Positions 17,085 through 25,728 of a DNA stretch of 64,000 bases are shown here, one piece after another; the stretch's first letter is position 1; each line of letters opens with the position of its first letter. The position numbers and the translations under genes were made by a program. A model generated the notes under the pieces. The model made no database searches, was not told the DNA's origin, and was given only the letters and a program-made list of their open reading frames with translations. Source of the stretch: Candidatus Magnetocorallium paracelense. GTDB lineage: Bacteria > Nitrospirota > Thermodesulfovibrionia > Thermodesulfovibrionales > Magnetobacteriaceae. Location: contig JAREWP010000078.1 in the NCBI GenBank assembly GCA_029001845.1, positions 1 through 64,000 on the forward strand. Direction: 5' to 3'.

Positions 17085-18554
17085 ATGAAAAGCAAGATGA
17101 GTAAAGGGCGTTTAATTCTGGCAGTGTTTGGAGGATTTTTAATTGCACACCTGCCGGGCGTTGCGTGTTTCGCTCATACTGTGGGCGGGCTCTACGATTT
17201 CGGATACCCGAAAGACGTATATGTCTCCGGCAGCTACGCCTATGCAGCGACTCCCAGCGGAGTCATCAATGTAAAAGGAGGTGTGTACGTTATTGACATA
17301 AGCAACCCCTTAAGCCCGACGTTAAAGACCAAGGTGGAGACACCCGGTTCCCCATGGGGTGTTGATATATCGGGCGTTTATGCCTATGTAGCGGATTACG
17401 ACAAAGGGTTACAGGTCATAGACATAGACCCCGGCAGTACGGATTATCTGACAGTTGTGGCTGATGCGGACACGCCGGGTAAGGCATGGGATGTAGAAGT
17501 ATCAGGCGGCTACGCCTATGTAGCGGATTATGACAAAGGGTTACAGGTCATAGGCATTGACCCCGACAGTGAGGATTACATGACCATCCTGGCCACTGTG
17601 GACACCCCGGGTAAAGCCCGGGATATCTCTGTCGCCGGCGGCTACGCCTACATAGCGGATTATGACAGGGGCTTGCAGGTGGTAGACATAAGCGACCCCT
17701 CAAGCCCTACAATAGCAGGTGAATGGGACTCGACAGAGGAGTCCTGGGGTGTTTATGTCTCCGGCGATTATGCGTATATTGCTGACGGGACCTATGTCTT
17801 ATTACGGGTGATCGATATAAGCAATCCGGCAAACCCATTGTTAAAGGTCACCGTGGAACATAACGATGATCACGGCTTTTATGTGGAAGGATTTGCCTTA
17901 CATGGTTTTGATGACTACATCTATGTGGCGTCGGGTAGTTTTTTGAGTGTCATAGATGTGAGCGATCCTTTGAACCCGGTGGTAAAATCCGGCGCGGACA
18001 CTGAGGGGTGGATAGACGGCATATATGCCACGGAAAACTATGTATACGTGGCTGCGAAAGGTTTGGAGGTATTTTCTACGGCAAGCGGAGGTATTTGCAA
18101 ACCAACTTCCGAGCCAGGCAACTTGCTGGCATTTACCGGCGGTAACCTTGAGATATTCAAGGGGATGACCAAAACCGCAGACCTTTCCGTCTTTGACGGG
18201 GAGATATACGTAGATGGTGAGTATCTCTATGCTGCAGATGGTGAACGGGGTGTTGCCGTGGTAGATGTACATGACCCCGCAAACATCGTGCAGGTCGGTG
18301 GTGTGGATACCCCCGGTTATGCCCACGATATCTACGTATTCGGAGATTACGCCCTTGTGGCTGACGGTTTTGCCGGTCTTCAACTCCTGGATGTGTCCGA
18401 GCGCCATAATCCGAGGATACTGCGTACGCTTGAGCCGGGGGGGAACGTCAAGCGTATCAGGGTGTTCGGAAAGCGTGCGTATATCCTCAATGACGGATAC
18501 ATGCAGATAGTGGATATAAGCACCGCCCGGCAGCCCCGCGCCGTCGGGCGGTGA
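17085..18554 (+). CDS. Secreted LVIVD-repeat beta-propeller protein
   Basis: The 489-residue precursor has a signal peptide (about 1-30) and then roughly ten repeats of about 40-45 residues. The pattern is 'G-x-Y-A-Y-V-A-D-Y-D-x-G-L-Q-V-I/V-D-I-x-x-P', the LVIVD motif of bacterial surface propellers. Two neighbouring repeats near residues 100-170 are almost identical, also at the DNA level, indicating recent duplication. These proteins are extracellular or cell-surface and their ligands are mostly unknown. AGGAGGATTGAGCA precedes the ATG. There is no obvious C-terminal sorting domain. It is convergent with the beta-helix protein gene downstream. Confidence 0.87.
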   Translation: MKSKMSKGRLILAVFGGFLIAHLPGVACFAHTVGGLYDFGYPKDVYVSGSYAYAATPSGVINVKGGVYVIDISNPLSPTLKTKVETPGSPWGVDISGVYAYVADYDKGLQVIDIDPGSTDYLTVVADADTPGKAWDVEVSGGYAYVADYDKGLQVIGIDPDSEDYMTILATVDTPGKARDISVAGGYAYIADYDRGLQVVDISDPSSPTIAGEWDSTEESWGVYVSGDYAYIADGTYVLLRVIDISNPANPLLKVTVEHNDDHGFYVEGFALHGFDDYIYVASGSFLSVIDVSDPLNPVVKSGADTEGWIDGIYATENYVYVAAKGLEVFSTASGGICKPTSEPGNLLAFTGGNLEIFKGMTKTADLSVFDGEIYVDGEYLYAADGERGVAVVDVHDPANIVQVGGVDTPGYAHDIYVFGDYALVADGFAGLQLLDVSERHNPRILRTLEPGGNVKRIRVFGKRAYILNDGYMQIVDISTARQPRAVGR

Positions 18555-18557
18555 CTG

Positions 18558-18620
18558 CTTTGAACTGTAAAGTGTTGAAATTAAAAAGCTGATGGCTGGC
18601 AGCTAAATGCTTTTTTTAGA
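18558..18620. repeat. Right half of a family A repeat
   Basis: ACTGTAAAGTGTTGAAATTA followed by AAAGCTGATGGCTGGCAGCT and a T-run matches the right half of complete copies such as 44669-44830. It lies between convergent genes. Confidence 0.75.
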
Positions 18621-18673
18621 TTGATATCATTCCATCTCTCACTAATACCCATAAAAACTTACATGAAAAATCA

Positions 18674-20815
18674 TCAATCTGCTTCATAAGCACCCAAAGT
18701 GCACGGCTCCGACCTCGGCATCCCTCTTTGATCCGTTGCCGGGCAATTCCACCCGGCTTTCAAAGCAGGGCTTCCCTCCATAGGCGCCATAGTCATTGTG
18801 GGGCCGCCGTTGTCGGCAAGGTCGTTTAAAAGAGGTTCGCCCGTCATAATTCCGTAAGTGCACTCCATATCGTCATACTGCTCAGCAGGATCGGGCCATT
18901 GAAGGTTGTATTCACCATTTCCCGGAGGTGTATTGAAATCCGTACCGGTACAATTAAAGGGCACCCAGATGTTTTCCACTTCATTGGCAATAATCGTGTT
19001 ATTGACTACCAGTGGCGTCACATTGATGATCCCGCTGGCGAACTGGGTGGAGTTGTTTAAAATTGTACAGTTTTGCACTGTACCCGTAACATCACCTTCA
19101 ATAATGATGCCTCCGCCTATGCCTCTCTCCGTATAAGTATCTTTTGGGTAGGCATAATTTCCCGTTATCGTTACATTCGTGAGATCCGCAATTCCAGGTG
19201 CATCCCCGTGGCTCAATATCCATACGCCTACATAAAAGTGAGCTGCGTTATTGGAAATCGTAGAATTTGTAAGAGTTACATGGTTGCCCTGCAGGTAGAG
19301 AGCACCGGCGCCGTTTGGCAACTCTGTGTCCTCATACAGAAGCGTTCTGTTCCCGTCTACCACAGTACGATCTATGATAGAAGGTTCCGTTTCATAACCG
19401 GTTCGAAACACAGCCCCTCCAAGAGCACCGCTTATATTATCTTTAATCGTTAAGCCGCAAAGATTAAGGGTGCGTCCGTTACCGTCCATAACAATGGCGC
19501 CGCCGTTTCCTCCATGGCCCTGTTGTTCGTTATTTTCATCCTGATAATTCGCCCCGTATCCCATTGCGATATTATCTGTAATCGTTGTGTTTACAATAGA
19601 CAACCCCGTATGTAAAGCGCCGACTGCACCGCCGTTTGCAGCCCTGTTACCGACTATCGTGCTGCCTACGATTATAGTCTCTCCCACTCCCACGCCATAA
19701 ACGGCGCCGCCGGCCGCATCAGGGCCTATCTCGGCGGCGACATTATTTATGAACACGGAGTCGATTACAGTAACCGATCCGCCATAGTAATAAATCGCTC
19801 CCCCTCCTCCGTCAATATCATAGCCCAGGCGTGTAAGAGTGCCGGTTGCTCTGGCGTCCTTGAATGTAAGTCGTTGCACTGTGAGATTTGGATATTGCAA
19901 TTCAAAATTACCATTATCCATATTCAGAATACGAGTAGTCCCTCCGCCGCTCAATGTAACCAGCCCTCCGCCGTCTATAACCATATTCTTTGTAATCTTC
20001 TTTTCAGAGGTGACAGTGATAGTTACCGGTTCGGTTCCGCAATTAAATGTGATTATCCCTCCATTCAGAATCGCCCTGTCCAGAGCAGCTTCCGTACAAC
20101 TGCCGGGCGAACCGTCTCCTACTATATAATCTGGAATACTCGTATCCACAAGGTCCACAGGACGCTCGCATATCTCGGCAGGCGGCTCCGGAATATCGTC
20201 TTCGTCCCAGGTCTCAATGGAAACCGCATCGAGCGTCATTGTCTCGTAGTTAAACTCCCACAAAACATTGTATGCCGTCGTAATGGCGTTTTCAGGCTCT
20301 CCCGGTCCGACAGAAACGATTATATTCTTCATCTTGTACTGGCCGGGATTTGAAACCGGCGCTTTGGTTGCACGCCTGAAATCCAAACTCAGATTGTCTC
20401 CAGATACTTTACCAAATGACTTCACAACTTTCGAAGTGTCATTCACCCCTGAACTCCCCTTTCCTTTATCGCACTTTAAACCATTACAGGCAAATATACG
20501 CTGCCCGTCAACAGGTAAAGGCGAAAGGGTTTTTGTACTCGCCACATCGAGAGTCAATGTATTGTAATTAAACTCCCAAACGACCCCATAGTTAACCGTT
20601 CTTAAAATCTCCTGAGTTGCGGGGTTCAGAAAAGAAACGGCAATATCGGCCATCTCATACTGTTCCGGACTAATTACCTGAACACCTCGGGCATCGCTAA
20701 AATCCACGAAAACATTACTCACGGCAATAGAGACGCCCGGCAGACCTGCAGTAAGAGAGATAAACAAAAAAATTACAATAACCACCTTGTTTGCAACTAA
20801 ATTTTTATGACTCAT
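18674..20815 (-). CDS. Secreted parallel beta-helix protein with choice-of-anchor Q-like end
   Basis: From Met at 20815 the product is 713 residues with a signal peptide. Two related N-terminal repeats contain 'QYEMADIAVSFLNP' and 'QYKMKNIIVSVGPG', each followed by 'WEFNYxTxTLDxxS'. A right-handed beta-helix follows (about 230-660), rich in 'GGAV', 'NNSTIxxN' and 'TNVTITGN' ladders. The C-terminus 'GSPALKAGWNCPATDQRGMP' with '..LGAYEAD' matches, from memory, the choice-of-anchor Q ending of large surface and polymorphic outer-membrane-type proteins. The frame extends four residues further, but GGAGGAAAAC directly precedes the 20815 ATG. The function is probably adhesion or glycan interaction, which is inference. 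No autotransporter barrel is present. Confidence 0.85.
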   Translation of the reverse strand: MSHKNLVANKVVIVIFLFISLTAGLPGVSIAVSNVFVDFSDARGVQVISPEQYEMADIAVSFLNPATQEILRTVNYGVVWEFNYNTLTLDVASTKTLSPLPVDGQRIFACNGLKCDKGKGSSGVNDTSKVVKSFGKVSGDNLSLDFRRATKAPVSNPGQYKMKNIIVSVGPGEPENAITTAYNVLWEFNYETMTLDAVSIETWDEDDIPEPPAEICERPVDLVDTSIPDYIVGDGSPGSCTEAALDRAILNGGIITFNCGTEPVTITVTSEKKITKNMVIDGGGLVTLSGGGTTRILNMDNGNFELQYPNLTVQRLTFKDARATGTLTRLGYDIDGGGGAIYYYGGSVTVIDSVFINNVAAEIGPDAAGGAVYGVGVGETIIVGSTIVGNRAANGGAVGALHTGLSIVNTTITDNIAMGYGANYQDENNEQQGHGGNGGAIVMDGNGRTLNLCGLTIKDNISGALGGAVFRTGYETEPSIIDRTVVDGNRTLLYEDTELPNGAGALYLQGNHVTLTNSTISNNAAHFYVGVWILSHGDAPGIADLTNVTITGNYAYPKDTYTERGIGGGIIIEGDVTGTVQNCTILNNSTQFASGIINVTPLVVNNTIIANEVENIWVPFNCTGTDFNTPPGNGEYNLQWPDPAEQYDDMECTYGIMTGEPLLNDLADNGGPTMTMAPMEGSPALKAGWNCPATDQRGMPRSEPCTLGAYEAD

Positions 20816-20994
20816 GTTTTCCTCCATTATGGAATCAGAATTCTTGGTCTGGCAAAGGATATTACTTACAGATTACTATATCTCTCAAAACATATCACGT
20901 TACGATAACTCATGTCAAATTTCAAATCTTCAATGCATAAGACCTGGTAACTGCAGTTGACTTTACCTTGATCACTATGTTTATCTAATTCACT

Positions 20995-21000
20995 TATAAT
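20995..21000 (+). promoter_or_regulatory. -10 box (TATAAT) before the cobalamin riboswitch
   Basis: A perfect TATAAT lies about 30 bases before the first conserved riboswitch element, placing transcription start near 21007. The -35 region is poor (TTGATC lies 21 bases away). Confidence 0.4.
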
Positions 21001-21027
21001 AAATTTTGTTAACAGATGGATTTGTGG

Positions 21028-21172
21028 AAGAGGGGTGCCCATTTTAATATGGTATTCCCCCGCTGCCCCGCAGCCGTAATGGGAACGAAAGCCCGATAGA
21101 CCACTGTTACAGGTAATACTGTGATGGGAAGGCGGGTAAGTAGGTTGCCCTAAGCCGGAATACCAATTTATC
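21028..21172 (+). promoter_or_regulatory. Cobalamin riboswitch
   Basis: The conserved order of elements is present. GGGTGCCC opens it, then CCCCGCTGCCCCGCAGCCGTAA (split here as GCTGCCCCGCAGC plus GTAA), AGACCACTG, GATGGGAAGGCGGG, and a Cbl-box-like AAGCCGGAATACC. GGTATTCC at 21051-21058 pairs with GGAATACC at 21157-21164 to close the fold. Such RNAs bind adenosyl- or methylcobalamin and usually turn off B12 synthesis or uptake genes. The nearest large gene is cbiK, which fits. Between the riboswitch and cbiK lie only a tiny frame and a truncated gene. Confidence 0.9.
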
Positions 21173-21198
21173 TGAAAATCCTCGAGGGAGGTGAAAAC

Positions 21199-21249
21199 AT
21201 GAAGATACCGACATTCCCACTCAGACTCTTCACTCTTTTTCCTACTTAA
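21199..21249 (+). CDS. 16-codon ORF with strong RBS after the riboswitch (remnant?)
   Basis: GGGAGGTGAAAAC places a very good Shine-Dalgarno before the ATG at 21199. The frame 'MKIPTFPLRLFTLFPT' stops at 21249. It resembles the start of a signal-peptide protein that has lost the rest of its gene. It may instead be a short regulatory leader. Confidence 0.3.
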   Translation: MKIPTFPLRLFTLFPT

Positions 21250-21362
21250 CCAATTTCCTTAGTAATTTCATTCTGTGATTTTAAAGCAAGTTACCTATTC
21301 ATACTATCTTTGTGTCTTGCTTATGAAGTAATAACTATTCTTTTTAAAGGAGGTAAATAGTA

Positions 21363-21626
21363 ATGCTTGTAATAGGAGACAAGATAAATATTTTGAATCC
21401 TGCTGTATATAAGGCCATATCAGCATCAAACATGTCGGAGATTATCAACCTTGCACTTCTGCAAAGTAAAGCAGGAGTGGATATGATCAGCATCAATTTG
21501 GGGGCCGACCTCAATCCACATATGATGGAGGAGGTTGTAAGGTCTATCCGGGATGTAGTGGATTTACCGATATGCCTGAGTGGAAGCATTGAAATGATTG
21601 AAGCGGGCCTGAAAGAGATGTCATGA
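21363..21626 (+). pseudogene. Truncated pterin-binding (DHPS-like) methyltransferase domain
   Basis: The 87 residues begin 'MLVIGDKINILNPAVYKAI' and continue 'LALLQSKAGVDMISINLGAD'. This is the opening of the pterin-binding TIM barrel found in corrinoid-dependent methyltransferases (MtgA/AcsE/MetH type), whose domains are about 260 residues. The frame stops after the second beta-alpha unit, and the usual 'L(D/S)S' strand reads 'CLSGS'. It has a good AAGGAGGTAAATAGTA before the ATG. Two thirds of the domain is missing and nothing in 21627-21755 continues it in another frame. A fragment left by deletion is most likely. The corrinoid link agrees with the B12 riboswitch upstream. Confidence 0.65.
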
Positions 21627-21755
21627 ATACAGTAAAAACAATGAAAGTACTTAATTCCGATGGAATTTACTGTGAGTCCTATCTCTGTTGATAAGGGCTC
21701 TAAATGTTGTTTGTACACAATTATTTTATATTGAAAAATAAAATGGAGGATAGTA

Positions 21756-22703
21756 ATGAAAAGAATTTTTTGTTTTATGTTGGTAATTTCAATGATTGCT
21801 GTGTTTACGGAAACATCATTTTCAATGTCAAGGACAATGAAAGAGGAGCCGGCCATTGTTATAGTGACGTTCGGTACGACGACTAATGCTCAGGCAACAT
21901 TTGATTTTTTCGATAAACAGCTCAGAAAGGAACTGCCCAATAAATATCAGCGCCTGAAAATCGAGTGGGCCTTTACTTCTGAGATCGTCAGGGAAAGGGC
22001 GAATAAGAAATTCAGGGAAGCAGGATCTAAAACCAGATACAGAAGCCTTTCCCAGGTACTCTCCAATCTGCAGGATGAAGGGTACAGCAAAATAGCTTTA
22101 CAATCACTCCATATATTTCCAGGCCAGGAGTATAATGAAATGACAAAAGTGATAAGTTCGTTTATTCATATGGGAATGAGGATTGTATATGGGGGCGCCC
22201 TCTTTCACTCCTGGGAGCAAATGTTTGAGGTGATCGATATCCTTGAAAAGGAATTCCTAAGTTCAAAGGAAGGTTGTAATGTGCTTGTGGCCCACGGCAC
22301 TCCTTTAAGTTTTGTGGCCTCCAATATAACCTATCTGGGGTTGGACAGATATCTAAACATGAAGTACAGTAATGTGTTCGTGGGATCGGTTGATGGAGTT
22401 CTCACTGCGGATCAGGTGCTGTCACAGGCAAAGGCATGTTCAGGAAAAAGAGTAAGGTTCGTACCGATGATGTATGTAGCGGGCGATCACATAATGAATG
22501 ACATAATGGGAAATGATCCGAAAGAGCCGTCATGGTCTATGGAAATGAAGAAGGCCGGCTTTAAGGTGGAAGCCGTTTATGAAAAATATAAAGGCAAGAG
22601 ATTATTCAAGGGGCTCGGATTCTACAAAAGGGTCAACACTATCTTGATTGATCATCTTGTGGAGTCGCTGAATCACCTTGAAGGGAAGACCAAGGAAGAC
22701 TGA
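21756..22703 (+). CDS. cbiK: Periplasmic-type sirohydrochlorin cobaltochelatase CbiK
   Basis: The 315-residue protein inserts Co2+ into sirohydrochlorin, the anaerobic-route metal insertion step of cobalamin synthesis; relatives can also insert Fe2+. The CbiK pattern is present: 'IVIVTFGTT' at the mature start, 'ALQSLHIFPGQEYNEM', 'NVLVAHGT' and 'MYVAGDHIMNDIMG'. The His of 'VAHGT' and of 'AGDH' match the metal-binding positions. A clear signal peptide (residues 1-23) precedes the domain, as in the periplasmic CbiK of sulfate reducers rather than the cytoplasmic enzyme. After 'HGTP' a Leu replaces the His found in many CbiKs. GGAGGATAGTA precedes the ATG. Control by the upstream cobalamin riboswitch is likely. 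Confidence 0.9.
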   Translation: MKRIFCFMLVISMIAVFTETSFSMSRTMKEEPAIVIVTFGTTTNAQATFDFFDKQLRKELPNKYQRLKIEWAFTSEIVRERANKKFREAGSKTRYRSLSQVLSNLQDEGYSKIALQSLHIFPGQEYNEMTKVISSFIHMGMRIVYGGALFHSWEQMFEVIDILEKEFLSSKEGCNVLVAHGTPLSFVASNITYLGLDRYLNMKYSNVFVGSVDGVLTADQVLSQAKACSGKRVRFVPMMYVAGDHIMNDIMGNDPKEPSWSMEMKKAGFKVEAVYEKYKGKRLFKGLGFYKRVNTILIDHLVESLNHLEGKTKED

Positions 22704-22721
22704 AACTAAAGAGGAGGTTTA

Positions 22722-22805
22722 AAGAGATTTATTACACTTTTTTTAGTTTTTTTGTTTGCCGCAACAGGGCCAAAGCGTGAGCATTCAGTTAAAGGCGTTA
22801 TATAA
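22722..22805 (+). pseudogene. Remnant of a signal-peptide gene lacking its start codon
   Basis: Nineteen bases after cbiK, GAGGAGG is followed by a frame encoding 'KRFITLFLVFLFAATGP', a textbook signal peptide. The codon expected to be ATG reads TTA. The frame ends after 27 codons where a family F repeat begins. This looks like the start of a third gene in the operon that lost both its start and its body. Confidence 0.5.
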
Positions 22806-22910
22806 CGCAGGGGCGAACCTGTGTGTTCGCTCTGACGGTGGCGAATATAAAAGAGGATTCGGTATACCGAACACTGCCGGGGGGCGAACAGACAGGTTCG
22901 CTCCCCCCCG
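22806..22910. repeat. Repeat family F, copy 1
   Basis: GGGGCGAACCTGTGTGTTCGC at the left and GGCGAACAGACAGGTTCGC at the right are inverted. The same pattern is at 29713-29813. Such GGGGCGAACCTGTGTGTTCGCC elements are widespread non-coding repeats in bacteria. Confidence 0.85.
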
Positions 22911-22933
22911 GCTTATTGCATATGCCCTATCCC

Positions 22934-24277
22934 TTACACCTGCTCGCCGGCGCACCCCTTTAAATAGGCATGGATATACAAAACAGCCATTTCCCGCGTT
23001 CTCTCGCTTTCAGGGAGTAAAGTCGTTGTATCGTCCAGAAATTTATCATCAATATCTTCAATTAACGCATCTATGTCGTCATAGGCATCTATTTCCGGCT
23101 TTAAAGATTCTATCTCCGGTAACTTGTCAGCTATAAAATCAGCAATAGAGGGGAAATCGTTATTCAGCATTTCTGTTGTCTCGTCTATACTTTCATCATC
23201 GGACTGACCAAGTATCTCGGTAAAGATTCCCTCCTTTACATCACAAAAGTTTACAATCCTCCTGTCCTCCAAAACAGCACTCGATACAGCGATTCGAGCA
23301 GCTCGGATAGTTGACCTCGGGCCGAGAAATACAGAAATGTTATTGAGCACTCTGATTGAGTCAACTATAAAGCTCAACAGAAATTCAGGAAACAATATAT
23401 CTCCTTCATCATTGTAAAGCTCTTTTTTCACGATTTTTACTTCATCGTCATGGTCCACCCGATCGATCCTGATACTGACAAGCCGATTCTGAATAGCCCT
23501 GTGAATCTGAAACTCATTGATACTGTTGGTTGTAGAGATAAAAAGAAAATCAACGGGAAAGGTCATCCTGCTGTTTGTGGGAGTAAAGTGTTTCTCCTGA
23601 AGTCCCTGGATAAAAGCATACTGGGCCTCCTTATTTAAAAGGCCCAATTCATCCACAAAAATGACACCTCCGGCCCCCTGAGCGATCTTCCCCGGCTCAA
23701 GGACCCTTGGATCGAAAGGATCTCCGATTTCGGCATATCGAGTGAGGTGGTACATGCCAAGAATCCTCTCTGGTTCAATATCCTCATTGCCCTGAATTCT
23801 GGCGAATCCGCTTCCCTCATCGAGATAAACTCTCTGAATTTCTATTTCCGACATTGAAACTCCGCCGGTAATATAATTTTGTCTGCAAACAGGGCATAAT
23901 TCGGATAACGACAAAGCATCACCATCCGTAAGAGCACGATAGAGATGCACAGCATTCTCCCGAACCGGGCAGCCGGCAGGCGCGTATATCCGGTGATTGG
24001 CATAATACTCCTTTAAAACGTCGAAAACAGCCTTTGCCAGTTCCGTCTTGCCTACACCGAAATCCCCCTTAAGAAGTACTCCGCTGCCTGTCATAAGCAC
24101 CTCTGTCAAACGTCTTTTAACATGGTTCAATCCGTACATACGGGGGAAGATGTCCTTACCTTTCTTCAGATTCTCCTTTATCTGTATAATAAAACGATGG
24201 TGTACACTATTCGTACAAACCTCAATTTTAGGAAGTTCACTTAATAAAACACTATCCTTGTCATGTAGAAAACTCAC
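22934..24277 (-). CDS. ChlI/MoxR-like AAA+ ATPase with a Cys-rich insert
   Basis: The 447-residue protein has an AAA+ domain of the magnesium-chelatase I/MoxR clade. Walker A is 'GDFGVGKTELAKAV', Walker B is 'GGVIFVDELGLL', and sensor-1 Asn is in 'ISTTNSINEF'. Between Walker A and B lies 'CPVRENAVHLY' and then 'CPVCRQNY', giving three or more Cys that could bind zinc. The C-terminus is strongly acidic. ChlI proteins drive metal insertion into tetrapyrroles, while MoxR relatives assemble or activate enzymes with a VWA partner. No VWA gene is adjacent. The nearby cbiK is suggestive but is on the opposite strand. The start is GTG at 24277 with AAGGAG six bases upstream. Confidence 0.75.
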   Translation of the reverse strand: MSFLHDKDSVLLSELPKIEVCTNSVHHRFIIQIKENLKKGKDIFPRMYGLNHVKRRLTEVLMTGSGVLLKGDFGVGKTELAKAVFDVLKEYYANHRIYAPAGCPVRENAVHLYRALTDGDALSLSELCPVCRQNYITGGVSMSEIEIQRVYLDEGSGFARIQGNEDIEPERILGMYHLTRYAEIGDPFDPRVLEPGKIAQGAGGVIFVDELGLLNKEAQYAFIQGLQEKHFTPTNSRMTFPVDFLFISTTNSINEFQIHRAIQNRLVSIRIDRVDHDDEVKIVKKELYNDEGDILFPEFLLSFIVDSIRVLNNISVFLGPRSTIRAARIAVSSAVLEDRRIVNFCDVKEGIFTEILGQSDDESIDETTEMLNNDFPSIADFIADKLPEIESLKPEIDAYDDIDALIEDIDDKFLDDTTTLLPESERTREMAVLYIHAYLKGCAGEQV

Positions 24278-24457
24278 AAAATACTCCTTATACAACAGGG
24301 TTTAGCCATACTACTATGGCAGGATGACACACTATCCATTAAGCATATCGCTCTGTTTTTTATGAATGTGGAACAACGAATATCGAATAAGGATCATGGC
24401 TGTTTGATTCTTTAACACCATACCGAATGCAATGGCTCCTGAATATTCAACAAAGCC

Positions 24458-24637
24458 TTAATGCTCTTTTTTATGGTCCGGCCCGCTTCTTCTCCACTCC
24501 AAAAACCTCTCTTCATAATCGCCGATAAATGACCTTACCTTCGAAGCAATGGCATATAGAATGCCAAAAAGGAGAAGAGGAATGGAAAGTAAATTCCCCA
24601 AGAAAGAAAGCTTATCACCTGAGTTGCCTGATATCAT
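24458..24637 (-). CDS. Small single-pass membrane protein, unknown
   Basis: The frame encodes about 59 residues from Met at 24637. One hydrophobic segment ('FLGNLLSIPLLLFGILYAIA') is followed by a basic, charged tail. The frame also remains open upstream into a family A repeat. No Shine-Dalgarno is visible and no family is recognised, so this may be a real short protein or a chance frame. Confidence 0.4.
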   Translation of the reverse strand: MISGNSGDKLSFLGNLLSIPLLLFGILYAIASKVRSFIGDYEERFLEWRRSGPDHKKEH

Positions 24638-24650
24638 AAGAGTATTGAAC

Positions 24651-24812
24651 CTAAAAAACATTTAGCAGTCAGCTATCAGCTGTCAGCTTTTTAATTGCAA
24701 CAACTCACAGCTTACATTACACTCACCTGCGGGGTGATATTTAATCTTTGGCATAATGCCTGGTATTCCCTTAGCTGAAGGCTGACCGCTGATAGCTGAC
24801 TGCTGTTTTTAC
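24651..24812. repeat. Dispersed repeat family A, complete copy
   Basis: The ends AAAACATTTAGCAGTCAGC and GCTGACTGCTGTTTTTA are inverted repeats. The interior has a small hairpin around CACCTGCGGGGTG. The hydrolase gene upstream ends inside it at 24771. Confidence 0.9.
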
Positions 24813-25709
24813 ATTCATCGCCATCTCTTTGACAATGTCTATAAGTTCGTCTTCATGTTCCTCCCAGGCGCCGGGATAAAACAGTGGCGGTTCGTCCATA
24901 TTGTATTGTTTATTGATCGGATTCCTCACGGACGATCCGTTAACCCTTGTCCATGGCGAATGACCTTTCGTCGCCGCATTTATAAGATCCACGGCATGCT
25001 TCCCGCGATACCACAAAGGCGTATTTATTAAATCAGGGAGTTCTTCGTTAGGCGGCTGAGCATGATCCTCTTCAGCCTGTATTCTCAAATAGGGGCATCC
25101 AACCTTGCCTATAAAACCAAGGGCTTCGCGTTCTGACCACCAAAGTCTGTTTTCCGGCGAAGGATCTCTATAAATGCTGTAATGATCGAATATCTCTTTA
25201 CCGGTCTCGATGTAATCTGAGAAACTCTCTCCTCCCAAAACCCAGGGTTCGAAAGAGATAACAAAACTGTCCGAAGGTCCTTCAATATCGATAAGATAGC
25301 TCACATTGAGATGGGGATGGCGCGCTAAACAGCCTGCTGCTATTGAAATTCCATAACTGAATGCAATAAGACCGAGTGAGGAATTATCGATGTTAGAGCG
25401 TGAATGAACGAAATCGATTACTGCCTTAAGGCCGTCCTGATGAATATGGCCGTTGTAATCCTCATTACCTTCAGAGGGATGTATTACTCCTCTACCTTGC
25501 GGATTGAAGTGTACTTCAACAAACCCCATTTCAGCTAAATGGAGATCGTTATTTTCACCACTCCCCAGCCCTCCCGGTATACTGATGACAACAGGGAAAG
25601 AGTTACCTTGATAAAGGTTCTCATCGGGTTGGATTATTTTTACCCAAAGTCTGCTTCCGTCAGATGCCGTAACAAAATAGCCCTCAATAAGCTCAGTATT
25701 ATATCTCAT
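24771..25709 (-). CDS. Alpha/beta-hydrolase
   Basis: The 312-residue protein has 'VVISIPGGLGSG' at the oxyanion strand and nucleophile Ser in 'LIAFSYGISIAAG' (G-x-S-x-G variant AFSYG). Asp/His candidates come later ('EEDHAQPP' and 'GKHAVDL'). It lacks a signal peptide and is probably cytoplasmic. It resembles S9/acyl-aminoacyl-peptidase-like or esterase hydrolases, but the substrate cannot be told. The last dozen residues (KTAVSYQRSAFS) and the stop codon come from the terminal repeat of a family A element, so the original C-terminus has been replaced. No clear Shine-Dalgarno precedes the ATG. Confidence 0.8.
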   Translation of the reverse strand: MRYNTELIEGYFVTASDGSRLWVKIIQPDENLYQGNSFPVVISIPGGLGSGENNDLHLAEMGFVEVHFNPQGRGVIHPSEGNEDYNGHIHQDGLKAVIDFVHSRSNIDNSSLGLIAFSYGISIAAGCLARHPHLNVSYLIDIEGPSDSFVISFEPWVLGGESFSDYIETGKEIFDHYSIYRDPSPENRLWWSEREALGFIGKVGCPYLRIQAEEDHAQPPNEELPDLINTPLWYRGKHAVDLINAATKGHSPWTRVNGSSVRNPINKQYNMDEPPLFYPGAWEEHEDELIDIVKEMAMNVKTAVSYQRSAFS

Positions 25710-25728
25710 GTCATGTAAGAGTCAAATA

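Noticed and set aside
22756-23136. 126-codon plus-strand frame after cbiK
   Set aside because: It crosses the family F repeat and the 3' end of the opposite-strand AAA ATPase; composition is not protein-like.
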